Shown here: piece after piece, positions 31,556 to 42,261 of the stretch
How positions within the stretch are numbered: position 1 is the first letter of the stretch
How the letters are laid out: every line of letters starts with the position of its first letter
From: Kluyvera genomosp. 3
GTDB taxonomy: Bacteria > Pseudomonadota > Gammaproteobacteria > Enterobacterales > Enterobacteriaceae
Direction of reading: 5' to 3'
Assembly: GCA_002211745.1 (NCBI GenBank)
Contig: CP022114.1
Span: 1-64,000 of the forward strand
DNA: 64,000 bases
Program-made: the position numbers and the translations under genes
The notes under the pieces: generated by a model
Seen by the model: only the letters and a program-made list of their open reading frames with translations
What the model was told of the DNA's origin: nothing
Databases searched by the model: none

Positions 31556-32824
31556 CAGACAGTCTCCGGACGAGCAATAAAGGATTTTTTACGACGTAAG
31601 AAAAAGGCGGCCAGCACCAGTGCGCCAATTGGATGCAGCGTCGCACCGGCGTAAATCGGCATCGAGTAGCCAAAGTGGTCGATGATGGAACCGACAAAGC
31701 CATTAAAGATAATCGAGGTGACGCCGCCCAGCGCGCTCATCACGCCGATGGCGGTGGCAATCGCCACGCGCGGGGCCAGACCACCCATCATGATGGTTGC
31801 CATGCTGAGCCAGGCGGTACACATAAAATTAATCACCGTCATGATGGCGACAGCGGCCCAGGCATTGCTGATGGACGGCAGCAGGAACACCAGCGGCGCG
31901 AGGCAGGTTACCGACCAGATGATGGTTAAACGGGCGCGAGTGGCGTCCATACCGCGTGCGACGAGACGGTCTGAAGCCCAGCATACCGCCAGTACGCCGA
32001 ACACGGCAACCAGCGGCGGCAGCCACATCAGCTTGCCCACTTCCGCCAGCGTCAGGCCGATTTTCTCCTGCATAAATCCCACCTGCCAGTACTGGTAGAA
32101 GAACCAGAACGGGTCGGTCAGCAGGCGCGCGATCAGCAGCGCCCAGATAGGCTTTGAGGTGAGCACCATTTTGTAGCGCTCAACCAGCGGTACGCCAGCA
32201 GCTGTATCCTGCACCACATCTTCCGCCGCTGGCGGCGTTTTGCGGCTGGAGATAAACCACAGAATGCCCACCACCACGCCGGCCATTGCCGGAATAAAAA
32301 ACGCCCAACGCCAGCCGGTGGACAGCGTCACCCATGCCACGAACGGCGGGCGATGATCAACCCCAGCGACTGAATGATATTGGTTAACTGGAAGGCAAAC
32401 GCCCGCTGCTCGGCGCGAAACCAGGTGAAAACCGCCAGCGTCAGCGCGGGCACAATCCCGGATTCCGCCAGCCCCAGTAAAACGCGGCCTGTAATGAGAC
32501 CGATCATCGAGTGGGAAAGGCCGGTAATCAGCGTGGCGAGCGACATCAATACCATCAGCGCGCACAGCACGTAACGGCTGCCGAAGCGGTCGACGATGCC
32601 GCCGACGAAGAAATACATGAAGGTGTAGGGATCATAAAGGCGCTGATCAGCACCGAATAATCGCTGTTATCCAGCCCCAGTTCCTGCATCAGCGTGGTTT
32701 TGAGGATAGAAACAATTTGCCGATCGAGCGAAAAGAAAAACAGCACGCAGCCGAGAAGCAAAAGCAGCACCCAGATGAGCAGGGTGAAGCCGCCCCGGCC
32801 AACAGATTTATCAGCCTGTTGCAT
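31555..32824 (-). CDS. MFS transporter of the anion:cation symporter type (two frame breaks)
   Basis: 423-residue permease with twelve membrane helices after restoring bases near 32630 and 32348. The N-terminal half has FFFSLDRQIVSILKTTLMQE, and the loop GRVLLGLAESGIVPALTLAV resembles the ExuT/GarP hexuronate-aldarate family. It forms an operon with the BNR enzyme downstream and probably imports an acidic sugar or oligosaccharide. The start codon follows CCGGAGAACACA, whose GGAG is inside a hairpin arm. Confidence 0.82.
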
Positions 32825-32830
32825 TGTGTT

Positions 32831-32866
32831 CTCCGGTTTATCGTAGAGGTACGAGGTAGACCGGAG
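32831..32866 (-). promoter_or_regulatory. Leader hairpin covering the MFS Shine-Dalgarno
   Basis: CTCCGGT and ACCGGAG are seven-base inverted arms 22 bases apart; the arm next to the MFS start contains its GGAG. In the mRNA this could hold back translation of the MFS-BNR operon, or in DNA be a regulator site. Confidence 0.45.
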
Positions 32867-32977
32867 TATATCGACGCCGTTTTAATGCCGGGGAAGCAGG
32901 AGAATGGAGTGTGACGCGCGGCAATACGCTTTGACCTGCGATGCCACAATGGCGGGATAAGTGGCACAATTGTGATA

Positions 32978-33010
32978 AAGCAGCATCGCGCAATAACGGC
33001 GATGCTGCTT
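32978..33010 (-). terminator. Hairpin after dsdA
   Basis: AAGCAGCATCGC and GCGATGCTGCTT form a perfect twelve-base stem with a nine-base loop 14 bases after the dsdA stop; on the minus strand it is followed by TTTAT. Just beyond is a perfect palindrome CACAATTGTG (32965-32974) that may belong to the MFS promoter. Confidence 0.75.
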
Positions 33011-33024
33011 GAGATGAGCGCGGC

Positions 33025-34346
33025 TTAGCGCCCTTTCGCCAGGTACTGCGCCATTTCGGCTTCCGGCACCATACCGCCGCCGGTCGCCCATACCAGATGG
33101 GTGGCGTTATTGAGCTGCTCTGCGCTGAAGCTGTGCATCTGCTGGTAATCCGTGGAGGCACAAACGTGCTGCGGACCAGCCATCCCGGCCAGCGCCGACG
33201 GCTCAAGACGAATCCCTTCTTCCTGCGCCAGCCAGCCCAGCATGTCGTACATCGTCTGATCGTCGAGGGTGTACAGACCGTCGAGCAGGCGTTCCATCGC
33301 CCGGCCAACAAAGCCGGACGCGCGGCCCACCGCCAGCCATCCGCCGCCGTCAGGTTATCGATGCCGATGTCCTGCACGGAAATGGTATCGTGCAGCCCGG
33401 TATAAATCCCCAGCAGCATGCAAGGTGAATGGGTTGGCTCGGCGAAGAAGCAATGTACGTTATCGCCAAACGCCAGCTTCAGGCCAAACGCCACGCCGCC
33501 AGGACCGCCGCCGACGCCGCACGGCAGGTACACAAACAGCGGATGGTCGGCATCCACCACGCGTCCCTGCTGGGCAAACTGCGCCTTCAGACGCTGGCCC
33601 GCGACCGCATAGCCTAAGAACAGCGTGCGGGAATTTTCATCATCGATAAAGAAACAGTTCGGATCGGATTCAGCCGCCTTACGACCCTGCTCAACCGCCA
33701 CGCCGTAATCTTCTTCATACTCCACGACCGTCACGCCGTGGCTGCGCAGTTTGGCTTTTTTCCACGCGCGCGCGTCGGCAGACATATGCACCGTCACCTT
33801 AAAGCCGATACGGGCGCTCATAATGCCAATCGACATGCCGAGGTTGCCGGTGGAGCCTACCGCGATGCTGTACTGGCTAAAGAACTGTTTGAACTCAGGT
33901 GAAAGCAGAATGCTGTAATCGTCTTGTGTGGTCAGCAGACCGGCTTCCAGCGCCAGTTTTTCCGCGTGGGTCAGCACTTCATAAATACCGCCACGCGCTT
34001 TAATTGATCCGGAAATCGGCAGGTGGCTGTCCTTCTTCAGCAGGATTGCTCCGCGGATAGGCTGCCCGTACTCTTTTTCCAGCCGTTTTTGCATCGCCGG
34101 GATCGCGGCCAGCTCGGATTCGATAATGCCGCCGGTGGCTGCGGTTTCCGGGAATGCCTGCGCCAGATACGGCGCGAAGCGCGTCAGACGAGCATGGGCA
34201 TCCTGAACATCGTGCTCGGTCAGGCCAACGTACGGTAAACCCTCCGCAAGAGAGGAGGTGCCAGGGTTAAACCAGGTCGTCTCCTTGAGAGCGACCAGGT
34301 CTTCCACTAAAGGATACTGGGCGATAAGTGTTTGAATGTTTTCCAT
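33025..34346 (-). CDS. dsdA: D-serine dehydratase (frame break)
   Basis: PLP enzyme that turns D-serine into pyruvate and ammonia. The Schiff-base Lys is in [12 protein letters not shown], the phosphate loop in [15 protein letters not shown], and [15 protein letters not shown] is the substrate loop. One C is missing near 33337 (GGCTGG on the minus strand should be GGCCTGG); restored, it has 440 residues and ends MAQYLAKGR as in E. coli. The ATG at 34346 gives [20 protein letters not shown]. It follows dsdX by 17 bases. Confidence 0.95.
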
Positions 34347-34363
34347 AGTCAGTCTCTTTTGCG

Positions 34364-35700
34364 CTAGATAATAAAGGAAAGCAGGAATGTGCAAGCCAGT
34401 GCAATCACGGACGCGATAAATGTCGCGGTCGTATAGTATTTGAACGTCTCATTCAGAGTGGCGCCGCAGTACTGCTTCACCAGCCAGAAGAGGGAATCGG
34501 TGACGATCGTGCAGCCAATAGCGCCGGAACCGATGGCAATGGCAATGATCTCCGGGCTAACGTTGGGGTAGAGCGGCAGCATTGGTGCCACGATTGCCGT
34601 CGCGCCCATCATCGCCACCGTGGCGGAGCCCACCGCGGCATGCAGGATTAACGCCACCAGCCAGGCCAGCAGAATCGGGTGCATATGCATGTTCGAGAGG
34701 AGCAGCGCAAGGGTGTCCGCCAGCCCGCTGCTCTTGAGGATAGCGTTGAACGCGCCGCCAGCGCCGATAATCAGCAGAATGTTAGCAATGGAGCCAAAAC
34801 CGTTTTCGGTGTGGGTCAGTAGCGCCCCATACTGATATGCTGACGCAGACCGAGAATGTAGTAGGCCACGAAGACGGCAATAAACATCGCGGTGATCGGG
34901 TTACCAATAAACTCCAGTAGCGTATAGACCGTACTGCCTTTCGCCATGTTCAGCTCCGCGACGGTTTTCACCAGCATCAGGCCAATCGGCAGCAGAACGG
35001 TAAACAGCGTCGCGCCCAGCGACGGCAGTGTACTTTCATCGCGCACTTTCAGGTCGGAAAACTCAGCCGGTACCGGCTTAAACGGCAGACGGTTGCCGAG
35101 GAATTTGAGGTACAGCGGCCCGCCGATCAGTGAGGCCATTAATCCTACCAGTAAACCGTAGACAATCACGCTGCCAAGATCCGCCCCTAACTTGTTGGCC
35201 ACGAACAGCGCTGCCGGATGCGGCGGCACGACGCAGTGTACCGTCATCAGCGCCGTACACAGCGGAATCGCCAGCTTCAGCAGTGAGGTATTGGTCTTTT
35301 TGGCAATTGAAAAAGCCAGCGGAATCAATAGCACCACGCCCACTTCCACAAACAGCGTGATCCCGCAAATCAGCCCGACCAGTACTATAATGACGTCAGC
35401 GGAAAGCCAACGGCAGCGCTGCAGCGTCAGGCCGATGCGTTCGGCCGCGCCGGACACTTCCATCATTTTGCCCAGAATGGTCCCAAGGCCGATAACCGCG
35501 GCGAGGAAGCCCAGCGTGCCGCCGATGCCGCTCTCAATGGCATTGACCATATCCAGCGGCCCCATACCCATCATCGTACCCACGAAGAAGCTGGCTAACA
35601 GCAGTGCCAGAAACGGGTGGAATTTAAACTTCACGATGGTCAAAACGATTAACACGATGCTTATCAGCAGCGTGCTCACAACCCAGATTTGAGAGTGCAT
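34364..35700 (-). CDS. dsdX: D-serine permease (frame break)
   Basis: GntP-family inner-membrane transporter for D-serine. Starts [20 protein letters not shown]; about twelve membrane segments. One G (minus strand) is missing at 34825-34828; repaired length 445, the E. coli length. First gene of the dsdXA operon and divergent from dsdC across 229 bases in which I can point to no certain operator. Confidence 0.94.
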
Positions 35701-35929
35701 AACTCACCTTGCCCTGTGATTAACCTGGGTTATTGGACAAAAATAAGGCAGGGTCTGACAAACGATGTAAATCCCCACTCACATGAGCCAGATTGAATCA
35801 AATGAGTGATTTATGTCTAATTACTCTGCATTTATGCGACATGATTCACTCTGTGTCACCTATATGCTGATTTTTAGCGCTGGTTTTTTTACACTCTGGC
35901 GAAGAGAAATCAGGATGAAAGAGGCGATT

Positions 35930-36918
35930 ATGGATCCCCAGCGCGAGGTCAGAAACCGGCTGCTCAACGGCTGGCAGCTGTCGAAGCTGTATACCTTTGA
36001 AGTGGCGGCCCGACATCAGTCATTTGCGCTGGCGGCGGACGAGCTGTCATTAAGCCCCAGCGCCGTCAGCCATCGGATTAATCAGCTGGAAGAGGAGTTA
36101 GGCATTCAGCTGTTTGTCCGCTCGCACCGCAAAGTGGAACTCACCCACGAAGGCAAACGCGTGTTCTGGGCGCTGAAATCGTCGCTGGACACGCTTAACC
36201 AGGAAATTCTTGATATCAAGAATCAGGAGCTCTCGGGACGCTCACCGTCTACTCGCGGCCCTCTATCGCCCAGTGCTGGCTGGTTCCGGCGCTCGGTGAC
36301 TTTACCCGCCGCTACCCGTCCATTTCACTGACCATCCTGACCGGGAACGACAACGTCAATTTACAGCGTGCCGGGGTCGATCTGGCGCTCTATTTTGATG
36401 ATGCGCCGTCCGCGCAGCTCACGCACCATTTTCTGATGGACGAAGAGATTTTGCCGGTATGCAGCCCGGAATACGCTCGTCGCTATGACCTGATGGGATC
36501 ACTGCTGAACTTGCCGCACTGTACGCTGCTGCACGACAGGCAGGCATGGAGTAACGATTCGGGAACGGATGAGTGGCACAGCTGGGCGCAGCATTATGCG
36601 GCAAATTTGCCGACATCGTCGGGCATTGGTTTCGATCGTTCTGATTTAGCGGTGATTGCGGCGATGAACCATATCGGCGTGGCGATGGGCCGCAAAAGGC
36701 TGGTGCAAAAACGCCTCGATAGCGGAGAGCTGGTCGCGCCTTTTGGCGATATGGCGCTGAAATGCCATCAGCATTACTACGTCACCACGCTGCCCGGCAG
36801 GCAGTGGCCGAAAATCGAGGCATTTATTGGCTGGCTACAGGAGCAGGTTAACAAGGCGGCAAACATAAAAAAGGGCACAGACGGTCCCCTCTCCCCTATG
36901 GGGAGAGGGTTAGGGTGA
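35930..36918 (+). CDS. dsdC: LysR-type activator DsdC (frame break, end uncertain)
   Basis: Activates dsdXA in response to D-serine. The ATG at 35930 follows AAAGAGG and gives MDPQREVRNRLLNGWQLSKL, as in E. coli DsdC; the helix-turn-helix is in SFALAADELSLSPSAVSHRI. One G is missing near 36237. As written, the frame ends at 36918 after translating part of a repeat (KKGTDGPLSPMGRGLG), giving 329 residues; a further lost base near 36848 would put a TAA at 36849-36851 and give about 307, close to the 311 of E. coli. I think the shorter end is right but cannot prove it. Confidence 0.9.
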
Positions 36919-36988
36919 GGGGTAAATCTGCTGGCTTATTAACACGTTATTATCCTCACCCCGGCCCTCTCCCTGAAAGGGAGAGGGA
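36886..36988. repeat. Pair of G-run hairpin repeats between dsdC and emrD
   Basis: CCCCTCTCCCC with GGGGAGAGGG (36886-36909), then TTAGGGTGAGGGG, a 30-base spacer, and an inverted copy CCTCACCCCGGCCCTCTCCC with GGGAGAGGG. Each half folds on itself and the halves also pair. This is a common intergenic repeat type in enterobacteria and probably acts as a bidirectional terminator for the convergent genes. Confidence 0.8.
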
Positions 36989-37003
36989 GAAAACCGGTCC
37001 TGA

Positions 37004-38187
37004 TTACACCGCCTGACCCTGATGCGCAAAGCGCGAAGCCAGCGGCAGCCAGCAGAGGAAAATCAGCAGCCCCATCAGCGTCATCAGCAGGCCGATGCTG
37101 CTCTGCCCGGTTTGCGGCATCATCGCCGACAGCCAGGCCAGCACGCCGGAGCCGATGTTTTGCAGCCCGCCCACCAGCGCCCCGGCGGTACCGGCGAGGA
37201 ATGGGAACGGCTCCATCGCGCCGCTGGTCGCCAGCGGGAACAGCATGCCTGCGCCGAAGAAGAACAGCGCGGCGGGGACCAGTAGCGTCCAGATATTCAT
37301 CACGCCGAACAGGCCTGGGATCCACATCATCAGCCCGGCTAACAGGCAACTCACCACCGACTGCCACATAAGGGTCGGGAAGCGTTTTTTGGGCCGCCCG
37401 GCGAACCATGCGCCAAAGAATGCCGCCGGAATCGGCAGAATAAACAGGATGCTGACCGTCATGCTGCTGAGGCCCAGCACGCCGCCCATCAGCACGCCCG
37501 AGCTCGCTTCAAACACCGCAATTCCGGCCAGGCCGCCAATCAGCATGAGCAGGTAGCAGTTAAAGCCGCTGTTGCCGAACAGCGTTTTATAGTTGCTGAT
37601 AAGCCGGGTTTTGGGCGCGCCACTCGGACGCGTCTCCGGCATCCAGCGCGCCATACTGAAGGTGACGCCCGCGCACAGCACCAGCAGAAAGCCGTAGCAG
37701 GCCCGCCAGTTAATCAGCGTTTCCAGCACGCCACCAATCAGCGGCGCCAGTAGGGGCTTACCAGAATCCCCATGTTTAACAGGCTGTTGGCGTGGCGTAG
37801 CTGGCTGCCTTCATACAGGTCACGCGGCAGCGTCCGCGCCATCACGCCGCCGACGCCAGTCCCCATTCCCTGTAAGGCGCTGGCGGCAATCAGCACCGTC
37901 AGGCTGTGGGTGGTGATGGCTACCAGCGTCGCCAGCATAAAAATCGACATTCCTGCGAGGATCACCGGACGACGTCCCACGCGGTCGGACAATGGGCCGT
38001 AAAACAGCTGGGAAACGCCGTAGGTCAGCAGGTACGCCGCCATCACGCTCTGCACTGCCCCTTCACGCACGTTGAGGTCGCTCGCCATCTGGGCGATAGC
38101 GGGAATATAAATGGTCTGCGCCATCTGGCCGACAGCCACCAGCAACACCAGCATCACCAGGATGTTGACGTTTCTATCTCTTTTCAT
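37004..38187 (-). CDS. emrD: Multidrug efflux MFS protein EmrD (frame break)
   Basis: Proton-driven efflux pump with twelve helices. Starts MKRDRNVNILVMLVLLVAVGQ; FYGPLSDRVGRRPVI is the MFS loop 2-3 motif, and MARTLPRDLYEGSQLRHANS matches E. coli EmrD. One C (minus strand) is missing at 37753-37756; repaired length 394, as in E. coli. Confidence 0.94.
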
Positions 38188-38362
38188 TTCGCTGATTACT
38201 TTATGGAATTTAGGTTTGTAAGAATAAACATCCAGGCTATGCGCCAAATCGGAGAGGAATCTACCACACTGCGGTGGCGATTTAATCATGCGTCATGTAA
38301 ATGAAATGTGTGACGCAGGCAGGATTTATACACGTCGATCGGCAACAATAGTTGCCAGTTTT

Positions 38363-39200
38363 TCAGGACAGCCGCAGCACGATCGCCCCGCGGCAATGCC
38401 GCAGGCGGCAACCAGGCGAATGCCCGCCACCCGTTCTTTCAGCAACAGCCAGGCGATCAGCGCGCCAAACAAAATCGAGGTTTCGCGCAGCGCGGCGACC
38501 ACCGCCAGCGGCGCCTGAGTCATGGCCCACAGCGCCAGCCCGTAAGAACCCATGGTGCCCATTCCGCCGAGGATGCCCTTTTTCCAGTTATGTGCCAGAT
38601 ATCTCGACGCCTCGCGACGGCGGGCAAGCATCGCCCAGCAGAGTAGAGTTGAACCATTCAGGAAAAAGGACCATAGCGTATAGCCAAGCGCCGTGTCGGA
38701 GAGGCGGACGCCGGTGCCGTCAATCAGCGTATACCCGGCAATAATCCAGGCGTTCAGCAGTGCTAACACCACGCCTCGCTGCGAACCCCCACGACTGTTG
38801 AACGCCATCCCCAGAATCGCTGTACAGATAACCGCGATTCCGCACCACGCCAGCGCGGAAAGATGATCGCCCAGAAACAGTACGCTGATAATGGCCACCA
38901 GTAGCGGCGCGGTGCCGCGCATCAGTGGTAGGTCTGGCTCATATCGGAAATTTGATAGGTTTTCGCCACCAGCACGGTGTAGATCACCTGTAAAACCGTC
39001 GAGGCAATCATAAAAGGCACGCTGGCCGCCGATGGCGCAGGCGCGAAGGGAATGAATACCAATGCGATTAATGCGGCGGAACCGGTGACGCCGATCGCCG
39101 AATAGAGTTTATCGTTTCCCGCCTTAACGATAGCGTTCCAGCTCGCGTGCAGCAGCGCGGCAAACAGCAAAATGCAAAAAACAGAAAGTGTCATGATCAT
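38363..39200 (-). CDS. EamA-family (DMT) permease (two frame breaks)
   Basis: Ten-helix drug/metabolite transporter of 279 residues after restoring bases near 38930 and 38384. The N-terminal copy has LHASWNAIVKAGNDKLYSAI and ISDMSQTYPLMRGTAPLLVA; the C-terminal copy WKKGILGGMGTMGSYGLALW and LRETSILFGALIAWLLLKER. The second repair gives the end GIAAGAIVLRLS. Two ATG codons six bases apart (39200, 39194) are possible starts, neither with a good Shine-Dalgarno. Substrate unknown. It stands where E. coli has the tisB-istR region. Confidence 0.82.
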
Positions 39201-39351
39201 GCGTGGTTGAGGGGAATTCACCAAAACGTAACACAACCCACCGGCGGAAAACAGGGCCAGAAATAGGGGAAAACTGGGACAGTTCAGAGGATTTCCCTCC
39301 GCGCGGAAATGTGATCTTTGCTGCATTTTTACGCAGATGAAAATATTTCCA

Positions 39352-39380
39352 TTGTCAGCCTGAAAAAGCTGTGTTTGTAT
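39352..39380 (+). promoter_or_regulatory. Putative ilvB operon promoter
   Basis: TTGTCA at 39352-39357 and TTGTAT at 39375-39380 with a 17-base spacer, 35 bases before the leader peptide. A TGTGA half-site at 39310-39314 is consistent with the known CRP control of ilvB but its partner is poor. Confidence 0.5.
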
Positions 39381-39414
39381 AAATTCACTTAACGAATGAT
39401 GAGACAGACCCTGA

Positions 39415-39513
39415 ATGACTCCATCCATGATGACTTCGACCCTACTAAAAACCGCGCTACCAGCCGCGGTGGTCGTCGTGCGTGTGGTGGTGGTCGTCGG
39501 CAATGCGCCGTAG
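39415..39513 (+). CDS. ivbL: ilvBN operon leader peptide
   Basis: 32 codons, MTPSMMTSTLLKTALPAA followed by VVVVRVVVVVGNAP. The nine Val codons and several Leu codons make ribosome speed depend on charged valyl- and leucyl-tRNA, which sets attenuation of ilvBN. Nearly the same as E. coli IvbL in the last half. Confidence 0.95.
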   Translation: MTPSMMTSTLLKTALPAAVVVVRVVVVVGNAP

Positions 39514-39536
39514 GGTCAGGAACACACACGATTCCA

Positions 39537-39566
39537 AACCCCGCCGGCGCAAACCGGGCGGGTTTT
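39537..39566 (+). terminator. Attenuator terminator of the ilvBN operon
   Basis: CCCCGCCGG, loop CGCAAA, CCGGGCGGG and five T residues, 24 bases after ivbL. The stem would be perfect with one more C in the left arm (CCCGCCCGG), again the pattern of the base losses in genes. Confidence 0.9.
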
Positions 39567-39616
39567 TAGTTTCTAGCCCCTCCCGGATGGTCGGCCCAGA
39601 ATAAAAGGACTGGAGC

Positions 39617-41301
39617 ATGGCAAGTTCGGGCACAACATCACAACCGACCCGGTTTACGGGCGCGCAGTTAATCGTTCATTTACTGGAGCGTCAGGGCATC
39701 ACTATGGTGACCGGCATCCCCGGCGGCACGGTGCTTCCGCTGTACGACGCGTTAAGCCAGAGCACGCAAATCCGTCATATTCTGGCGCGACACGAGCAGG
39801 GCGCGGGCTTTATCGCCCAGGGCATGGCGCGCACCCAGGGTAAGCCGGCGGTGTGCATGGCCTGTAGCGGCCCCGGCGCCACCAACCTGGTGACCGCCAT
39901 TGCCGACGCGCGCCTCGACTCCATTCCGCTGGTGTGTATCACCGGCCAGGTGGCCTCCTCGTTAATCGGTACCGACGCGTTCCAGGAAGTCGACACCTAC
40001 GGTATCTCTATCCCCATCACTAAACACAACTACTTAGTCCGCAACATCAATGAATTACCGCAGGTTATTGCTGATGCCTTCCGGATTGCGCAGTCGGGTC
40101 GCCCAGGTCCGGTGTGGATAGACATTCCTAAGGATGTACAGACCGCGGAAATAGACATCAGCGAACTGCCGGAACCGGGCGGTCGCGCCGCCACGCCAGA
40201 CTTTAGCGCTGGGAGCGTCAGCGAAGCGGCGGCGATGATTAACGCCGCGCAGCGTCCAGTGCTGTATCTCGGCGGCGGGGTAATTAACGCGCCGCAACGC
40301 GTACGCGAACTGGCCGAGAAAGCCAACCTGCCAACCACCATGACGCTGATGGCGCTGGGCATGTTGCCGAAAGCGCACCCGCTGTCGTTAGGCATGCTGG
40401 CATGCATGGCGCGCGCAGTACCAACTTTATTCTGCAACAATCTGATTTGCTGGTAGTTTTAGGCGCACGTTTTGATGACCGGGCGACCGGTAAAGTGGCG
40501 GAGTTCTGTCCGAACGCGAAAATTATTCACGTGGATATCGACCGCGCCGAGCTGGGCAAAATCAAGCAGGCGCATGTGGCGATTCAGGCGGATGTGGATG
40601 ACGTTCTGGCGCAGCTGCTGCCGCAGATTGACGCGCAGCCGCGTACCGAGTGGCGCGGTAAAGTCGCCGAGCTGCAACAAGAGTTCCCGGGGCGATTCCG
40701 CAAGCCGGTGACCCGCTCAGCCATTACGGCTTGATCAACGCTGTTGCCGCCTGTGTAGACGACAACGCGATCATCACCACCGACGTGGGCCAGCATCAGA
40801 TGTGGGCGGCGCAGGCTTATCCGCTGAACCGTCCACGCCAGTGGCTGACCTCCGGCGGCCTCGGCACCATGGGCTTCGGCCTGCCGGCGGCCATCGGCGC
40901 GGCGCTGGCGAATCCGGACAAGAAAGTGCTGTGTTTCTCCGGTGACGGCAGCCTGATGATGAACATCCAGGAGATGGCGACGGCGGCAGAAAATCAGCTG
41001 GACGTGAAGATTATCCTGATGAACAACCAGGCGCTGGGCTGGTGCATCAACAGCAGAGCCTGTTCTACAAGCAGGGCGTATTTGCCGCCACCTATCCGGG
41101 CATGATTAACTTTATGCAAATTGCCGCCGGTTTCGGCCTTGAAACCTGCGATTTAAACAACGAAACGGATCCGCAAGCGGCGCTGCAGGCGATCATCAAC
41201 CGTCCTGGACCGGCGCTGATCCACGTGCGTATCGATGCGGAAGAAAAAGTGTATCCGATGGTTCCGCCGGGTGCGGCGAATAGCGAAATGGTGGGGAATA
41301 A
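39617..41301 (+). CDS. ilvB: Acetolactate synthase I large subunit (four frame breaks)
   Basis: Thiamine-diphosphate enzyme joining two pyruvates (or pyruvate and 2-oxobutyrate) in valine, leucine and isoleucine synthesis. The catalytic Glu is in [16 protein letters not shown] and the cofactor motif begins [19 protein letters not shown] and closes with IILMNN. Missing bases: a G near 40400, a G at 40689-40692, a C near 41039 and a G at 41293-41296. With all four restored the protein ends NSEMVGE and has 562 residues, exactly as E. coli IlvB. Preceded by GGACTGGAG; ilvN follows after three bases. Confidence 0.95.
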
Positions 41302-41304
41302 GCC

Positions 41305-41595
41305 ATGCAAAAACAGACTCATGATAACGTTATTCTGGAGCTTACCGTGCGCAACCATCCGGGCGTCATGACTCACGTCTGCGGGCTATTTGCCCGTCGT
41401 GCGTTTAACGTGGAGGGCATTCTCTGTCTGCCGATCCACGGCAGCGACCATAGCCGAATCTGGCTATTGGTGAATGACGACCAGCGCCTTGAGCAGATGA
41501 TGAGCCAGATCGACAAGCTGGAAGATGTGGTGAAAGTGGCCCGCAACCAGTCAGATCCCTCGATGTTTAATAAAATCTCCGTCTTCTTCGAGTAG
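41305..41595 (+). CDS. ilvN: Acetolactate synthase I regulatory subunit
   Basis: Intact 96-residue ACT-domain subunit that confers valine inhibition and raises activity of Ilv[21 protein letters not shown] and [20 protein letters not shown] match the family closely. Confidence 0.97.
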   Translation: MQKQTHDNVILELTVRNHPGVMTHVCGLFARRAFNVEGILCLPIHGSDHSRIWLLVNDDQRLEQMMSQIDKLEDVVKVARNQSDPSMFNKISVFFE

Positions 41596-41617
41596 TTCGC
41601 TCAAGACTTGAACAGCC

Positions 41618-41650
41618 ACGCGCTTATCGTTAAGGTAAGCGCGTTTTTTT
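41618..41650 (+). terminator. Rho-independent terminator after ilvN
   Basis: ACGCGCTTA and TAAGCGCGT pair perfectly around nine bases and are followed by seven T residues, 22 bases after the ilvN stop. uhpA starts 18 bases later. Confidence 0.92.
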
Positions 41651-41668
41651 ATCCGCCAGGACAAACCC

Positions 41669-42261
41669 ATGATCACCATCGCCCTTATCGACGACCACAC
41701 TATCGTCCGCTCCGGCTTTGCCCAGCTGCTCGGTCTGGAACCGGATTTGCAGGTCATTGCGGAGTTTGGTTCCGGGCGCGAGGCGCTGGCCGGCTTACCG
41801 GGCGAGGCGTGCAGGTGTGCATTTGCGATATTTCGATGCCCGATATCTCGGGCCTTGAGCTGCTGAGCCAGTTGCCAAAAGGGATGGCGATCATCATGCT
41901 CTCCGTCCACGACAGCCCGGCGCTGGTCGAGCAGGCGCTGAATGCCGGGGCGCGCGGCTTTCTCTCCAAGCGCTGTAGCCCGGATGAACTGATTGCCGCC
42001 GTACATACCGTGGCGACAGGCGGTTGCTACTTAACGCCGGATATTGCCGTCAAGCTGGCGGCCGGTCGTCAGGATCCGTTGACCAAGCGTGAGCGTCAGG
42101 TGGCGGAAAAACTGGCGCAGGGCATGGCGGTCAAAGAGATCGCCGCCGAGCTGGGGTTGTCACCGAAGACGGTGCACGTTCATCGCGCTAACCTGATGGA
42201 AAAGCTGAACGTCAGCAACGACGTTGAGCTGGCGCGCCGCATGTTTGACGGCTGGCAATGA
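41669..42261 (+). CDS. uhpA: Response regulator UhpA (frame break)
   Basis: NarL/FixJ-type regulator that activates uhpT on external glucose 6-phosphate. The receiver domain has the acidic DDH near the start and the phospho-Asp in [12 protein letters not shown]; the LuxR-type DNA-binding domain includes [20 protein letters not shown]. One C is missing near 41802. Repaired length 197. Its TGA overlaps the uhpB ATG. Confidence 0.94.

Noticed and set aside
39460-39500. GTG/GTC-rich tandem repeat
   Set aside because: It is the valine codon run of the ivbL leader peptide, not a DNA repeat element.
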